Below are positions 46,016-58,749 of a stretch of 64,000 bases of DNA, piece after piece. Source of the DNA: Mucor racemosus (taxonomy: Eukaryota > Mucoromycota > Mucoromycetes > Mucorales > Mucoraceae); assembly GCA_027405735.1 (NCBI GenBank), contig JAPEHQ010000014.1:372001-436000 (forward strand), read 5' to 3'. The translations under genes were made by a program, and so were the position numbers. Numbering within the stretch: position 1 is the stretch's first letter; each line of letters starts with the position of its first letter. The notes below the pieces were generated by a model, which saw only the letters and a list, made by a program, of their open reading frames with translations, was not told where the DNA came from and ran no database searches.

Positions 46016-48176
46016 TGCATTGCCTTGTTTTAATGCTGCGCTAAATATGCTTGGATGTTGATTTGATAGCTACTTGATTAATTAACCGCTGGGATGACAT
46101 AATATGGTATCATAATTGAGGTCCAAGCGTTCTTGGTAATTATTGGATTAAACTTAGTACGCTAGGAGTTTTTTATATCCGATATCAAGACTTTGTGTAG
46201 TAAGCTACATATACTAAGTTTGTTTAGTAATCAAATTGATCTTAGTCAACATCTAAGATCTAATAACTTTAAATCACAAAAAACTTTAAAATGTCGAAGC
46301 GTAGTGTACCACTGGTACTTCCAAACTAGGAACTAAACCACGAAGATCGTGCTTCAAGATCTTATTAATGTATTATTAATATAATTAGGGAATAGTATAT
46401 ATATCATGGAGGCTATGGTAATCCATAAACCTTTGCTTTACTTTATATCTTAATAAATATCGAAGAATTATAATTGTATTCGCAACGCTTTTTTGTTTAA
46501 TTACTATTTTTTGTAACACTTCGCACTTCAATACATGTCGTAATCAATAGATTATAAGATGACTTGATACTGTAGAAGGTGATAACATATGATACTTGGT
46601 GGCATACAACGTAGTATATGATTTATATTTTTGCCAATGGTTACTCTTCCAAAAAAAAGCCGAACAATCTCCGGAAGCGGTCATCTAATGATATTTCCAA
46701 GCTTTAAATCTCTAGAAAAAATTACCGGACCGCCCAGACGCGGTTGTTTAAATATTCCAAGCAGTTATAAGATGCAGGTATCAAAATTTCATACAAAAAC
46801 TAAGGTTCGACTGTATTGCTATTAATTACTCAAAGGCTTATTTTAAGTAAAACATAAATACAAGTTACAGCATTATTAGCCTAATAACGGATCTACTAAC
46901 TTTAAAAGTATAAAATAATATAACCGAATTTAAAAAAAGTTTATAAAATCACAAATTTAAAGGATTTATATTGATATATCAGAAGCTTACCCAGATATAG
47001 AAATCCAGAAACAAATATTAAAATCCAACATCATGGCATGAAATTTAGTCACTCATACTAAATGTCATACAGAACCACTAGCATTAACAGCAACTATTAG
47101 GAACATTCAGGAACACTTGGCAACAATGAAACATAGGCAATCCTACATTTTATCCAAATAATGCAATCACAGATTCCCAATTCCACAAACTCCATTGTAT
47201 ATGATTTGTTCCCAAATCATATCAAGTACCTCAATACCCGGCAATTCATTAATAATATTAATAATCATATAACTATCTAGAAAACATATAAATATGAAGC
47301 ACCAGTGAATTAATAAAATGTATCTTTTAGCAGAGTATTTTTATATTAATATCTTTTGATATAACATATATATAAAAGCCACTACGGCCGACCTGTGCTA
47401 CACATGATAGCCTGATGAGTTGTTGCGCCCACTGAATAATGGCTAAAAAGATAACAAGATGCATGTCGGTTTTCGAGAATATTAAACAGCCAATTTTGAA
47501 GCCAATTCCATTTCTAACTCACATTAAAATGTAATTCTTATAAATAGTCATTTAAACCAAGACCTAGAAGCTCTTGGTTCTTTCTTTTACCATTAGTTTT
47601 TCTAATAATAAAGCCTACGTTCTCCATGATAAATGTTACTAGTCTTTATTATTATTCTTTCTATAAATAAGATTGTATGTATCCATAAACTCTCAATGCA
47701 CATGGGCACAACAAAAGAAACTGCACACGAGCATAACAAAAAGCCTGTATGTGTAGAATTATAGATTCTCTCTGTGTGCATGACATTAATCCTATGTGTG
47801 CATAATAATAGTAGAATTGCCTATAAGCATATCATTATCCTTATTTGTGCATAATAATAAAATCTGACCATGAACATAATGAGCTGAATGTATGGGCACA
47901 AATTGGTTTGTACATGAGCATCGTGCCGTTCTCAAAATTCCATTGCATTTTTTACTGGAATGGGTTTTTAAACTACATTTGCTTTTATTAATATAGATTA
48001 TTATAGACAATACAATTTAACATGTTGTTGATTTAGTAGAGTAATACATGCAAGAGCCAATATATTTACGATTATTATCATTTGTAAATATGTTTATAAT
48101 AGCTATAATGTTTACAGCAACAATGGTTTTGCTCGAGCATAAACTTAAACAACACTTACTGCTTAAATTTATATGT
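46016..48176. other. Repeat-island spacer between R2-B and R2-C
   Basis: Possible solo LTR at about 47063-47400 (TGTCATAC start, TATATATAAAAG box near 47367). A degenerate tandem array with a period near 48 bp follows at 47690-47920. No gene was recognised. Confidence 0.3.
47690..47920 (+). repeat. Degenerate ~48-bp tandem array
   Basis: The words TGTGTGCATAATAATA and TTGTGCATAATAATAA, each followed by a GAATTGCC/AATCTGACC-type word and then an AGCATATCATTATC/GAACATAATGAG-type word, recur about every 48 bp for 3-4 diverged units. Confidence 0.5.
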
Positions 48177-48575
48177 AAGCCAAATCTAAGGTTATAGATG
48201 TTACTTTATCGCTCATAAAATTTAAACAAGTTAACCTTCTTTAAACTTACTACCATTTTAATTTACGATTGTCAGCTATAAAAAAATTTGGTTTCAAGTA
48301 TAACGACGATCATAACTATGGTTATTATGTACGACATTACATTATCCCTTTTTTTTGTTTCTATATCATTTGAAACTTTATCACTTTTCTGGAACATTTC
48401 GTGGATTTGTAGATAGTTCTAGCTTTTTATTGAGTAGACATAAATATCATTGCCTTCGATTTGATCTGGTAGTAATCAAGAAATACGTCCAATAATACAG
48501 TAGTAAATAATGCTATTTGACCTTAGAATGCAGTTAATTATAAATGAAAATATCAGCCTCTAGTATAACGACTGC

Positions 48576-48938
48576 TAGGATTTCACAAACAACGCATCGT
48601 ATTACGGTTAACCGAGTTTGACTGCTTTAACGGGCCGTTTTTTATGCAAACTCGAATGAGGGTATTCGAGTTTCTTCTTTTCTTTTTTTGTTAGCTAAGC
48701 TCGAAAACAGGATTGAAAAAATACTTCAAGTTGTGAAACTGTCAAATATGCTATTATCGATTCATAATCCCATATTAACTTGACAAGGTTGCTATTAACA
48801 GCCTCCTTAAGGCAAACCAATACTTGCTCCCACCCCGTTTTTTATCTGGGTTACAAAAGAACGGGCCGTTTTCCAACTCGAATCGAATGGCCGTTTCCGT
48901 TAAAACTCGATTCAAACTCGAATCGAAGCCCATTCCTA
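48576..48938. mobile_element. Non-autonomous hAT-like MITE inside R2-C
   Basis: A 363-bp insertion begins TAGGATTTC and ends CCCATTCCTA, so the termini TAGGA(A/T) are inverted. It is flanked by an 8-bp duplication, ACGACTGC/ATGACTGC (7 of 8 identical), the size made by hAT transposases. Subterminal motifs repeat on both sides: AACGGGCCGTTTT (about 48630 and 48863) and ACTCGAAT in several copies. R2-B lacks the insert at the matching site (TAGACTGCTACC). No coding capacity. Confidence 0.85.
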
Positions 48939-50085
48939 ATGACTGCTACCTAATAATATAAAAAACATTAGTCCCTTACGTTAGCTTGCGTATTCAGATA
49001 AAAGAAAAAGAATACCAGCTTGATAGTCTAATATGCCTTATCAAACGGTGAATACATCCTTGGAATATGAAAACAAAAAGAGAGAAACAACACACGTAGA
49101 AAAGGATTTTCAAGGCTTCACGTTATTCAGCGCAATTAAAACCCTGCTAAATTGCACATTTCAGCCAATATAAAAGCAGCATTACAGCGCATCAACCCAT
49201 AAACTAAACAAGATAGGCAATATCTACTATTATAGAAACGTACATTTTTCTTCTAGAAAAACCGTCTGTCATATCATAAATTCATTAAAAAATTGCAAAA
49301 GCGAGCCCGTAGAGCGATGCCATAATTAAGCATAGCAAGATCGAACGACTAAGTCTCTTAGACTATGGTATATATCTAAGTTTAAATAAAAATGCGTTTT
49401 TTTTTTCAACTTTTCTTATATTTAACCATGTACGGTCTGAAAATTCAGTTTTTGTAGCGGACATTTTCGGGGCTCATTTTATCCTTACTAACACTCATGA
49501 TTTTGATCAAAAATCAGAAAAATCAAATTTTGATACCAAAATCAACGTTTAAATATACTACAATGTGAGAGAAAATTGTAGTTATAGCTAATACACATCA
49601 TATAAAAGCTTAATATTAAATGTTAAGTAATGAAATATTGCACTTTTGCCCGAAAAACGGATTTTTGATTAAAGGATTTTCATGTAATATTTTGCAGTAA
49701 AAATGTTTATTATTTTTTATTGAGCAAATAGAGCGCTAAATGTTGTATATGTGTATTTTTTTTTTCATAATTGGTAGTATAATTCAATCTAGATTTGCAA
49801 AATCAGAAAAAGAAAATTAAAAAATGTCAAAATTGATGATCTGGACAAGAATAATTTTCTAAATTAATATTCCGCTTATAAGCCTTGTAAGTTTTAAAAA
49901 TAAGAGATTTTATAATACACGAGAACTTTTTCAAGAATTTACGATGCTGTACCCACTTGATTTGAGCTTCTTGCTATAAATCTTTATACATATTAATATT
50001 GTGTGATAGTTTATTTGATGATAATATAGTCTTTGTAATTATTGAGCTAAAGGTGATTTACATTGAGTTTTATTTTTACTCTTAC

Positions 50086-50320
50086 CTCTCCAATATTATA
50101 AACATAAACATGGCCATCACTGGAACCTATTGCCGCCTTTTTACCCTTTTTGCCCTCTTTGTCCCAAGCCAATTTATTCAATGCTTTATCAGAACTAACT
50201 TAAGTACTACTTACAAATGGTTCCTCGGTATTTGCATTGAAATTCCAAAAATTAATTTAACTGGTTCCATCTACAGTAGTATCAAACATATCATCAGCCC
50301 GCCTTATGATAAATGCCAAT
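50086..50320 (-). pseudogene. Dynein intermediate chain fragment (in R2-C), best-preserved copy
   Basis: One minus-strand frame runs through ADDMFDTTVDGTS, stop, INFWNFNANTEEPFVSST, stop, then VSSDKALNKLAWDKEGKKGK and KAAIGSSDGHVYVYNIGE, ending at a GTAAGA splice-donor-like site. Only two stops interrupt about 75 codons. The order and spacing of blocks match the C-terminal WD repeats of dynein intermediate chains. A short GKK duplication is private to this copy. Confidence 0.8.
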
Positions 50321-50727
50321 CTAAAATCAGAAACATCCCATTGTCATTGTTCTAATAAGCTATGAAAAGCTTGATTTTTAATAATATAGCAATTGAATAA
50401 AAAACAAGATGATATTAATAGCATATGGTGAGTATTTAACATCTAAATAAGTTTGATGAAGTATGCTTTTAAACCCTTTTAAAAATCCTGAGGCAAACAC
50501 AATATCTTGGTCCTGTAATTTCTATCCATCAAAATGTTGCAATTTCCTCTACACAATGAATGCACCTTTTATCAATCTTGACATCAATGTGCATTGGGTA
50601 TTGGGTATCATTTTTTTACCAGTTGTGTTTTCTCTGATTCATTAATATTCCGTCATATTGAACGATGATTTGCAGCATTGCCAAAAAAAATGCTTCAAGA
50701 GTTTTCGGCATATCAAATTATGCGATT

Positions 50728-50905
50728 TAGTAACAATGATTTACGCTTATATTCTGGTATTAAATCTTTTATTTTTGGACAGATATCAATAAACCATGGA
50801 GGGAAGGTATATCGTATTTGAATATTTGACGGAATTGGACTCAATATTGGGCAAAGCAATTCGAAAACCATATTAAAACCATCCAAAAAGCATCTGAAAC
50901 AAATT
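50728..50905 (-). repeat. R1-type coding fragment
   Basis: Begins with ACGCTTATATTCTGGTATTA, shared with the end of R1-c. On the minus strand it encodes NMVFELLCPILSPIPSNIQI, then PPWFIDICPKIKDLIPEY, which aligns with the peptide encoded in the flank of R1-b at 10057-10195. This piece therefore belongs to R1 but lies next to R2-C without the rest of R1. Confidence 0.55.
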
Positions 50906-51425
50906 TGACAGCAGAATCTCTGTCTCGACAAATTCTGACATTAGTAACTTCCAACTTTACATGAGAGTAGTAGGTACAAATCTTGGACACAATGGTCTTA
51001 AATGGCTACTTCCACAATCGTATGTCGAGAAAATCATCTCCAACGTGCGCCTATAGGTTACTGCATACCTTTATTGAAAACAATAAAAAATACGATTTCT
51101 ATGTATGAATACTAATCCAAGTAAAATTCAATTCCACACAAACATACACATAAAAATTAAAGAGGTACTACACATATTTCAGGTGTAGATGATCTGTAAT
51201 GAAATGTCTGTAAATTTGAAAACAAATCTCATACCATATAATGTTTGAAAAGAATTACTAGGTTACAAAGACTATTGTATTTTATTTGTAATGTAGTATG
51301 AACAAACCATTTGATTGAAATGGGGAATAATAAATTATAAAATTTGAAAGCAAAAATAATAGATATATGAACAAAGAGAGGATTATGAGTCTTTTTTTTT
51401 TTTTTGTTTTTTTGTTTTTTGGAGA
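50906..51425. other. Intergenic, 3' of the P5B ATPase
   Basis: AT-rich flank with a T-run at 51391-51420 just beyond the stop codon. Nothing else was recognised. Confidence 0.4.
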
Positions 51426-54400
51426 TTACAATTTCAAGAGAACTCTTCCTTTCTTTGGCTTTTTCTTGTTTGCTTTGATAGTCCAATTTCTTACTAGCCA
51501 TAGTACAATGACACGCTCCCAAATAATATTTATCAAGCAATTTGCAAGCACAAAGCCCCACAGTTCCCAACGGAACCATTTAGGTAGTACATTATGACCC
51601 AGTGGTGAATTGTAATCCTCAATTTTCCACCATGGGTAAGGGTATCCAAGAGACTGAAGCACATCGGGTGTACCACAATTGACACGGAACTAGTGATTTT
51701 GGGTTTGTTAGATTTTATGATATATTCCTTTCTTCTCAATGACTTACGATGCAACTGTATGGATTAGGATCAGCCAAAATTAGGAAACTGGTATGGATAA
51801 AGAAGCAACAATAGAATGCAACCAATACGTAGTTTCTCCACCAAGAACGTCTAAACGCTGAACCAAAGTTAACGATGGCTGCACTGTTAAAGAATTGAAA
51901 TAGAACAACAAGGGAGATGATTTCTGCTTCATAATTGTCACCCAACAGCCACCATTTGGCTGAATCAATTGCTGAACTATCAAATTCATTACAGACAAAC
52001 CAATCTTGCTGGAACAACCAAACAACACTACGAGTGAATACGTTAGTTGAATTTGTAATCAAAATTAGCATTATCTTTTTTACCTTGTAACCATGAACCA
52101 AAAGTTAACAAAAATAACACCTAAACAAGATGCCAATGTATAAGCGCCCAATGGCTTTGCTGTAGGCCTTGAAGGGCCTAATCTCTCTGCAGGTTGTGCC
52201 TGAGTAATAGCGAACGTCATGGTTGTAGTGATAAAACCATCAATTGTGATCCAAATTGGCTGACAGGCAATAACCGTGAAATAAAACATGATCAGTTCCC
52301 AGAAGGCCATAGATTCACCATAATAAATCAAGAACTATAGAAATATAATTAGTTTTTTCTACAAAAAGCGCATATTTTGCATAATAATATACCTTGTAAT
52401 TCGAAAAACTAGTAGCAAGAGCAGCACGACCTTGCTTTAAAAGCTCAACACACTGCATGATAGAACGATTACTTGTACTAAAAGGTGACACCATGGAAGC
52501 TTCTGCTTCTGATAACGCCATACCAACATGCGCAGCACGAAGAGCACCGCAATCATTACCACCATCACCACACATGGCAGTGACACCTTTCTCCATATGC
52601 AATTGAACACAATTTACCTTATCATTTGGAGTCATGCGAGCAAACACTCGGGTAAACAATAGATACGAGCGCATCATATTTCGGGCAGTCAGGGATTCAA
52701 AAGCGCGGCCAGTTAAGGCTAATTCTATCAACTTTTTATGGTTTTCTCTAGGGTCGTCATTGATAGCTGCGTCCACATCATCAACTCTATCTCCAGTATC
52801 TACATTATGCCATACCATTTGACCATTTACTAAATCACCTAACAAAACCGTCTGATCGGGTTCAATCATGCCACATTGACGAGCAATGAAAATGCCAGTC
52901 AAGGCAGTATCGCCTGTAATCATAACAGGCCTAACGTCTCCTTCTTTCAGTTGTGAAATAGCATCTGTAGTATCATCCTTGAGCATATTTCTGAATAAAA
53001 CAAACCCAATAAAGTTGCAGCCTATCTCTAAATCATCACGACTCATGGTTTTTACTTGTTCCATTGTAACATCTACACCTAATTCACCTAAATCGCGATG
53101 TGCAAGAGCTAATACATAACATCCTTCTTGTGCATGTTTTGCCGAAATTGCATCATAGTTGTTGGGAATGGAATATTCAGTAGACAGGTATTTAACTCGC
53201 TCAAAGGAGCCCTTAAGATAAACGTGCACATGGTTATTAGATGGGTCTAAAACGGCAACTGATTGCGAGGCACGGGCATGGACAAATTCACAACGACGAA
53301 TGACATGCACAGGAATATCGGTATTTTTATATCCCTTTGGTGGCATGAGACTATCGAGATAATCAGGACTCGTTGTAGGTACTAATTCCCATTGCATGGC
53401 ATGATAGGATTCAATATCGACCGGGTTACCAATAAACTGGTCGCCTACTTTAGTAACTGCATGACACGTTGCAATACCCATAGCCAAGAAAGGCTCCATA
53501 TGTATAGGATCTGTGATGCGTTGATCGAATCCAGGGGAAGCAACAGAACCATAAAATTCAAGACCCTCTCGAGTCAACGTACCTGTCTTATCAAAACAAA
53601 AGATACGCACCTTACCAGATAAGTTGATACGAGGAAGATCGATACATAAAATGTGCTTTTTACGCAATCTAGCAGCACAGACAGATTGATTGATAGTAAA
53701 TGCAGCAGGTAACAAGGGAGAAAAAATTTCAGACATGATAAATACACCATAATACCAACTTGTAATGTTACCACGACCCATTAAATACAGGGTTAAACAA
53801 AATGCAACCAAACCCCAGACCAACAAGATACAAATGGCCATTTTGATGTGTTCATCGAAAATGAAACTAACAGGGGAAGGAAACAAAATCTTGTGAATCA
53901 ACATGCCCTTTTCACTAGAGATACCTGTTCGAAGCACAAGAGCGTATACTTTTTTCTGTAATACACCATCCTCATCAATGGCTGGCATGACTTGAGAGAC
54001 CAAAGTACCAGCATACAATGTATTGCCTTTACCAGAACCATCAATTTCATATACATTATTGTCGTCAGATAGAGCAAATTTACGAATCGGCATTGCTTCA
54101 CCCGTTAAAGCAGATTCATTTACAACTACAGCACCTGAAAGAAGCACACAATCACATGGTACCTGCGATTTCTCATCAATTTGAAATACATCGCCAGGTA
54201 CTAACTGAGCACTTGATATGCCATTGATCCATTCACCATCACGATATACACAAACGTCATTTACATATTCTGCCATTGCTTTGATTCTTCGCTCGGCTCT
54301 CAACCTTAAAAATATACGGATAAATGCTGAAATCAGAATAATGCCTGTTTGGACTAGACCCATTGGGTAATATTGAAAGTAGCTTATTTAAACGAAATTA

Positions 54401-56236
54401 TTTAGTTAAAAATAAGTGATTATAAATTCTAATACCAAGAAATACTTACTACCAAACCCACATACACATCATTTGGTATAGATATAAAAATGAGCTAAAT
54501 CTATCGTTGAGAAGGTTAGATTACCTTATTCCTGTAAAATTATCTAAACTGATCTTACTCTTGTACAATAGCCCAGGGAATAGATGGTACATATACTGAA
54601 ATGATATTAGGACCCAATAATTCTTGTCTATAAACAGATTCATCAAAAGTATTTCCTTCTGACCAACTTCTCAATTCACGATTTGTTGAACCAAGATCAA
54701 ATTCGTAAGGTTCAAACCTTTTTTTTTCTGAATTATAGACATATCTCATGCATTGATATTCAAAATAACGAAGACCATTTGAAGTTAAATATACAGGACA
54801 CGTTTCTACAACAATATTCATACTATGTTTAGGGTTAGTGTATAGAATATTCGACATGTATATCTAAAATTAACTTACCCAAATCTCTTGATTACATGTT
54901 GCTCAAATGTTCTGATTTTCGATATCCATTTATTATCGTCCTCTAAGAATACAATTTCATCTTGTTGTCGTTCAACTTGAATAAATGGACATGTATGAGG
55001 GTATGATTCAATTCTGAAGTAATTTTGAATACGATTTCTAAACAGCATGATAATGGCAAACCAAGCTGCTGCAATGTGCCATACAGCGCAGAAAATTTTA
55101 GACGAAGCATCTGATGACAAAAACACATGCAAGACGCCACCATGTAATTTTCCATCTATGCAATATTATATTAGAATATTTATATAAAAATCGAGCACAC
55201 ACTTACAATAATCGCCTACGAGGCATCCAAGAAAAATCATGAATAATAGTGTAGTAATAATGATTGACGAAAACCCCAATAGACCTAAATAATCTCGCTT
55301 GAAACCTCTAAATGTCAAATGTTCTGAATCTTTTAATGATGATGATATTTCTGATGTATTTTCGCTTGTTGTTCCATTGCTATTATCAGTTACAATATCT
55401 GTTGTTGAAGTAATTGCAGTTGCAGCCAATTGTTTCTCCATCGTCTGAATATTGTTACCATTAGCAGCATTGGCAGTTGTTAGCTTTTCATTAATTTCAG
55501 AATCTGAATTACGCATGGCAGTATCAGTAATTGTAGACATTTTCTTTGCTCTTTCCTTTTTAAATTTCAACTCTTTTGCAGATTTGTACAATCTCCAACA
55601 GATCAATATAAATGCTTCTAAAGCAAAAATTGTCCAAACTGCAATCCACATTGGTTCTCTAAAGGTAAATTCCGCAGGAGCAGCAGTAGGACATTCTGCC
55701 CAAACAAGGTCTGACGTGGAGCCATTGGGATATCCCCAAATACCTATAGTTGACGACGCGTTGGGTATGCTGGCATTAGCTGCACAAAGGTTTCTAATCT
55801 GCAATTCTTTTTGACGTGGATTATAATGAGTGATATTGATTATTTGTGTGGCAGCACAAGGTACTAAGTTGGCAGGAGCTGACGATGGATCGTTACACAA
55901 ACAAACATTGTTGATAGATGATGAATCGCATGATGTTTGACAGGTGCCATCAAGACAAAATTCTTGTCCATTTGGACATGTAGGTGCTAAAGCGGTTGGA
56001 CAAAAGTCATGGCTAGTGACACATAAAACTGGGCAAACTACGTTATACTGAGGGAATAATGGACATTGATTGCCATATCTATCATGATCATTGGCTGACG
56101 TTATTTGTTAGAATAAAAAAATATTTTTTTTTTTTTTTTGAAAATGTGTCAAAAATTTACCTATTTCGAAAATGGGTAAAGCCTCTGTGAATATCAACCA
56201 TGTTAATAGAATACTGAGAATAGAAGCAACTCTCAT
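51426..56236 (-). CDS. P5B-type ATPase (ATP13A/Ypk9-like) with cysteine-rich N-terminal ectodomain
   Basis: Nine exons: 56236-56161, 56094-55207, 55155-54879, 54822-54559, 54500-54450, 54382-52393, 52334-52084, 52027-51748 and 51689-51426, giving 1446 aa. A signal peptide (MRVASILSILLTWLIFTEA) leads into a Cys-rich lumenal domain (CPLFPQYNVVCPVLC, CPTALAPTCPNGQEFCLDGT). Then come membrane helices and a P5 core: WISKIRTFEQHV, ESALTGEAMP (A-domain), SPLLPAAFTIN (helix M4), CFDKTGTLT (phosphorylated Asp about residue 780), ITGDTALTG, MCGDGGNDCGALRAAHVG and FSNYKFLIYYGESMAFWE. P5B pumps such as ATP13A2 export polyamines from lysosome or vacuole; that role is inferred. Departures from common motifs are SPLLP for PPALP, TGEA for TGES and GDGGND for GDGAND. 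The C-terminus is Lys-rich. Confidence 0.92.
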
Positions 56237-57699
56237 AGCTTCTTTGTTAAACTTTCCCTAACTTGCGAAATTAATTCAAGACTATTAAAATGGAGGGCGA
56301 TTTTTTCAGATGAAAGAAAAAGAAATTTTTAGTGCAAAAGATACTAGACCATCCTGTCAAATTCAAACTTGTTTAATATCTTTAACGGACATCCGTCACG
56401 GACCACTTTTTAATACCATTTGAATGCCAGGACCAGTAGTAATGGAACAGATTTCTGTTTTAATTTGCAGAATGCTTTTAATCTAAAGAGCAACAGCTTC
56501 GGATGTCAAACGAGACTTTTTTTTTTTCGGATGAAATTTTTGCTCCGGTTTTTTTGGGGTAAAGAGAAATTATTGTCACATTCGATTGAAATATAAAGAT
56601 AAAGCTAGCATCCATTAATTTTGAAAGGGTTTATAGAAACTGTCAATCGAATCTTGCATTTTCCAGGATATAATTAATTAATGAAAAAAAGTTAATTCAT
56701 GATGAAAGCCTGCATTTAAATGTGTTTATCTATTTATTCATTCAATAAATACACGTAGAAATCTCGTATCTGTATACTATTTTAAAGGAAATAGTGGGAA
56801 CAAGTTATACCTTCATTTCAAGGATGAAAAAAACCAGAGCATCAAATACAAGCGTCTTGAAAAATTGTGAAACCGTTCCTGAATTTATTAAAGTACCGAC
56901 AATAATATTTAAGTACCGATATTAATATGTTTAAACAATGTAATTTTTGCCAATTTTTGAAGGGCTTTAACTGTTATAATTATTATGATATATACATGTA
57001 TTTTGATGAAACAGCATTTTATAATATGTGAAATGTTCTATATAATTTGTTCTATTTACAATTATTTTTTGTATTCCAGCTTATCAAGCGTGTAAGATAG
57101 GAACTCAAGTTTTAGACTTGTTTTTCACACAAACTCATTTACACCGATAGAATGGTATTTTCTCGGTAAATAAAGCTTTATATTCGTTTGTTAGAACCCT
57201 ATCTATGATTTTTGTACAAACGATTATGCTAATAACTGATTCTAAAGTAGTGAAAAGAGCGCCTAAATATTGCAAAAAGTATACTGGGATTTAAAAGCAT
57301 TGCACTGTGGTTCAATTTGGTTATGGTTAACATCTAAATTCAAGGAAACTTTTTAAGGCATTGTAATATCTTTTAGTGGTCACCTATCCCATTCTAGTCA
57401 AAAGATGGCAATATTTAATATATGTCAAATGACAAACACTATTCTGTTTCAAAAACAATTGCAGATTTACCATCAACCAGAATGAAGATCATATGCTACA
57501 TGTGGCTTGTTTAAGCCAATCATGATATAATGTCTTGATCTAAACACTATAAGCATCCATAACAACAGACCTCATTAAATTTTAATCTGATTTTGCATGA
57601 GAAAATTATTTTGTGTGTGTATCTTTTCTTCCCATTTCGTCAACTCCCCTTTATCTTACCTTTAAATAAATAAATAAATATATATATATATATATAAAC
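56237..57699. other. Divergent intergenic region
   Basis: Promoter of the P5B ATPase on the left and of the Sgf73-like gene on the right, the latter preceded by an (AT)n run at about 57676-57696. No gene, RNA or window repeat was recognised in the 1.4 kb. Confidence 0.45.
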
Positions 57700-58749
57700 A
57701 TGTCTACAACAAATCCTAAAAAGATATTTTCAGATGAGGATGATGATAGTGATGATATGGGTACAAATAAAATACAGTCAAAACCTACTAAAAAAAGAAA
57801 GAGAAACACAATTAAACGATTCGATGATGAACAACATGCAACAACCACAAATACAATAACAAGTAAAGGTAAAGAGAGTGTGTGTGCGTGTACATGTGTG
57901 TGAGAGGAGAAAGGATGCAAAAAAGGAATCCAGGCGCGAGTGTACCTAATCTATTTGGATAATTAGATACCCCACATTTGGATGATAATGAAGAAAGTGA
58001 AGAAAAAGAAAAGAAAAAGATTAAACGAGAGAAAAAACCAAAACCAAAAGCGATACCCAAAAAAAAAGGTTAGTTCAAGAAAAGAAGAAAGAAAGGAGAA
58101 ATGCAATTAATTTCAACAAATTTATGATATAGCACCATTAGATTTAGATCGACAATGTGGCGTACTGATAGCACCTTTAATGAATCCATGTACAAGATCA
58201 CTCACATGTAAAATTCATGCAATGGGAGCAAAAAGAGCTGTAGAAGGAAGAACTCAACCATTTAACGAATTACTGGCAGCCTATCAGAAAAAAGGCATTG
58301 GAAGACCACAAGGTATATTTGTGAATTATGTGCTTTTTTCAGGGAAAAATCTCAATTACTGTTTTGTAGTACCTGTTGGTGCTGTTGGAAGTGGAAACAA
58401 TCAAATAAGTCAACATGGACATCAACAATCACAACATCAAAAATCATCATCAACCAAATCAAATGTAAATCAACAACTACAACAAAAAAACATAGTTGAA
58501 GATGATAATACCAATACTACAGCAATTGATTCTGATGAAGAAACCGAAAATGTTAGGACGGCTATTGAACAAAATCGACCAAATCCATTAGGATGTAGAC
58601 AAGTTTATTATGTAAGAAGGAAGAGAGAATATCATAAATTGCGAGATATTTTATTAGAAGCCATTACACCCAAAGTAAATCAATCAGCATCCACTACATC
58701 CACTACTACTACTACTACTACTACTACAGCAGCAGCAAATATACTATAA
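57700..58749 (+). CDS. SGF73: SAGA deubiquitinase-module subunit, Sgf73/ataxin-7-like (SCA7 domain)
   Basis: Four exons (57700-57868, 57967-58068, 58133-58312, 58370-58749) give 276 aa. The N-terminal third is acidic then Lys-rich. Exon 3 holds the SCA7 zinc-binding domain: [18 protein letters not shown], then [20 protein letters not shown] and [15 protein letters not shown], with the Cys-x(n)-Cys-x5-Cys-x2-His ligand pattern. In yeast and animals this subunit anchors the Ubp8/USP22 module to SAGA and helps remove ubiquitin from H2B. The C-terminus has [20 protein letters not shown] and a poly-Thr stretch from an ACT microsatellite (58690-58735). Intron 3 is 57 nt, has no stop and is in frame, so its retention would insert 19 residues. 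Symbol by family, not by confirmed orthology. Confidence 0.88.

Larger units (their letters stand above)
48177..50670 (-). repeat. Dispersed repeat R2, copy C (truncated)
   Basis: Reverse-complementary to 22385-24464 of copy A; the 5' third of R2 is missing. It aligns closely with R2-B through 49380-49980. A hAT-like MITE sits at 48576-48938. The truncation point near 50670 adjoins an R1-type fragment. Confidence 0.7.

Noticed and set aside
47400..47480. Hammerhead ribozyme, suggested by CCTGATGAG
   Set aside because: The GAAA box and the three helices required around the core could not be found; the same word at 38.44 kb also lacks them.
57812..58060. 82-codon minus-strand frame across the first intron of the Sgf73-like gene
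   Set aside because: Opposite-strand shadow; the plus-strand splice structure and SCA7 domain explain the region.
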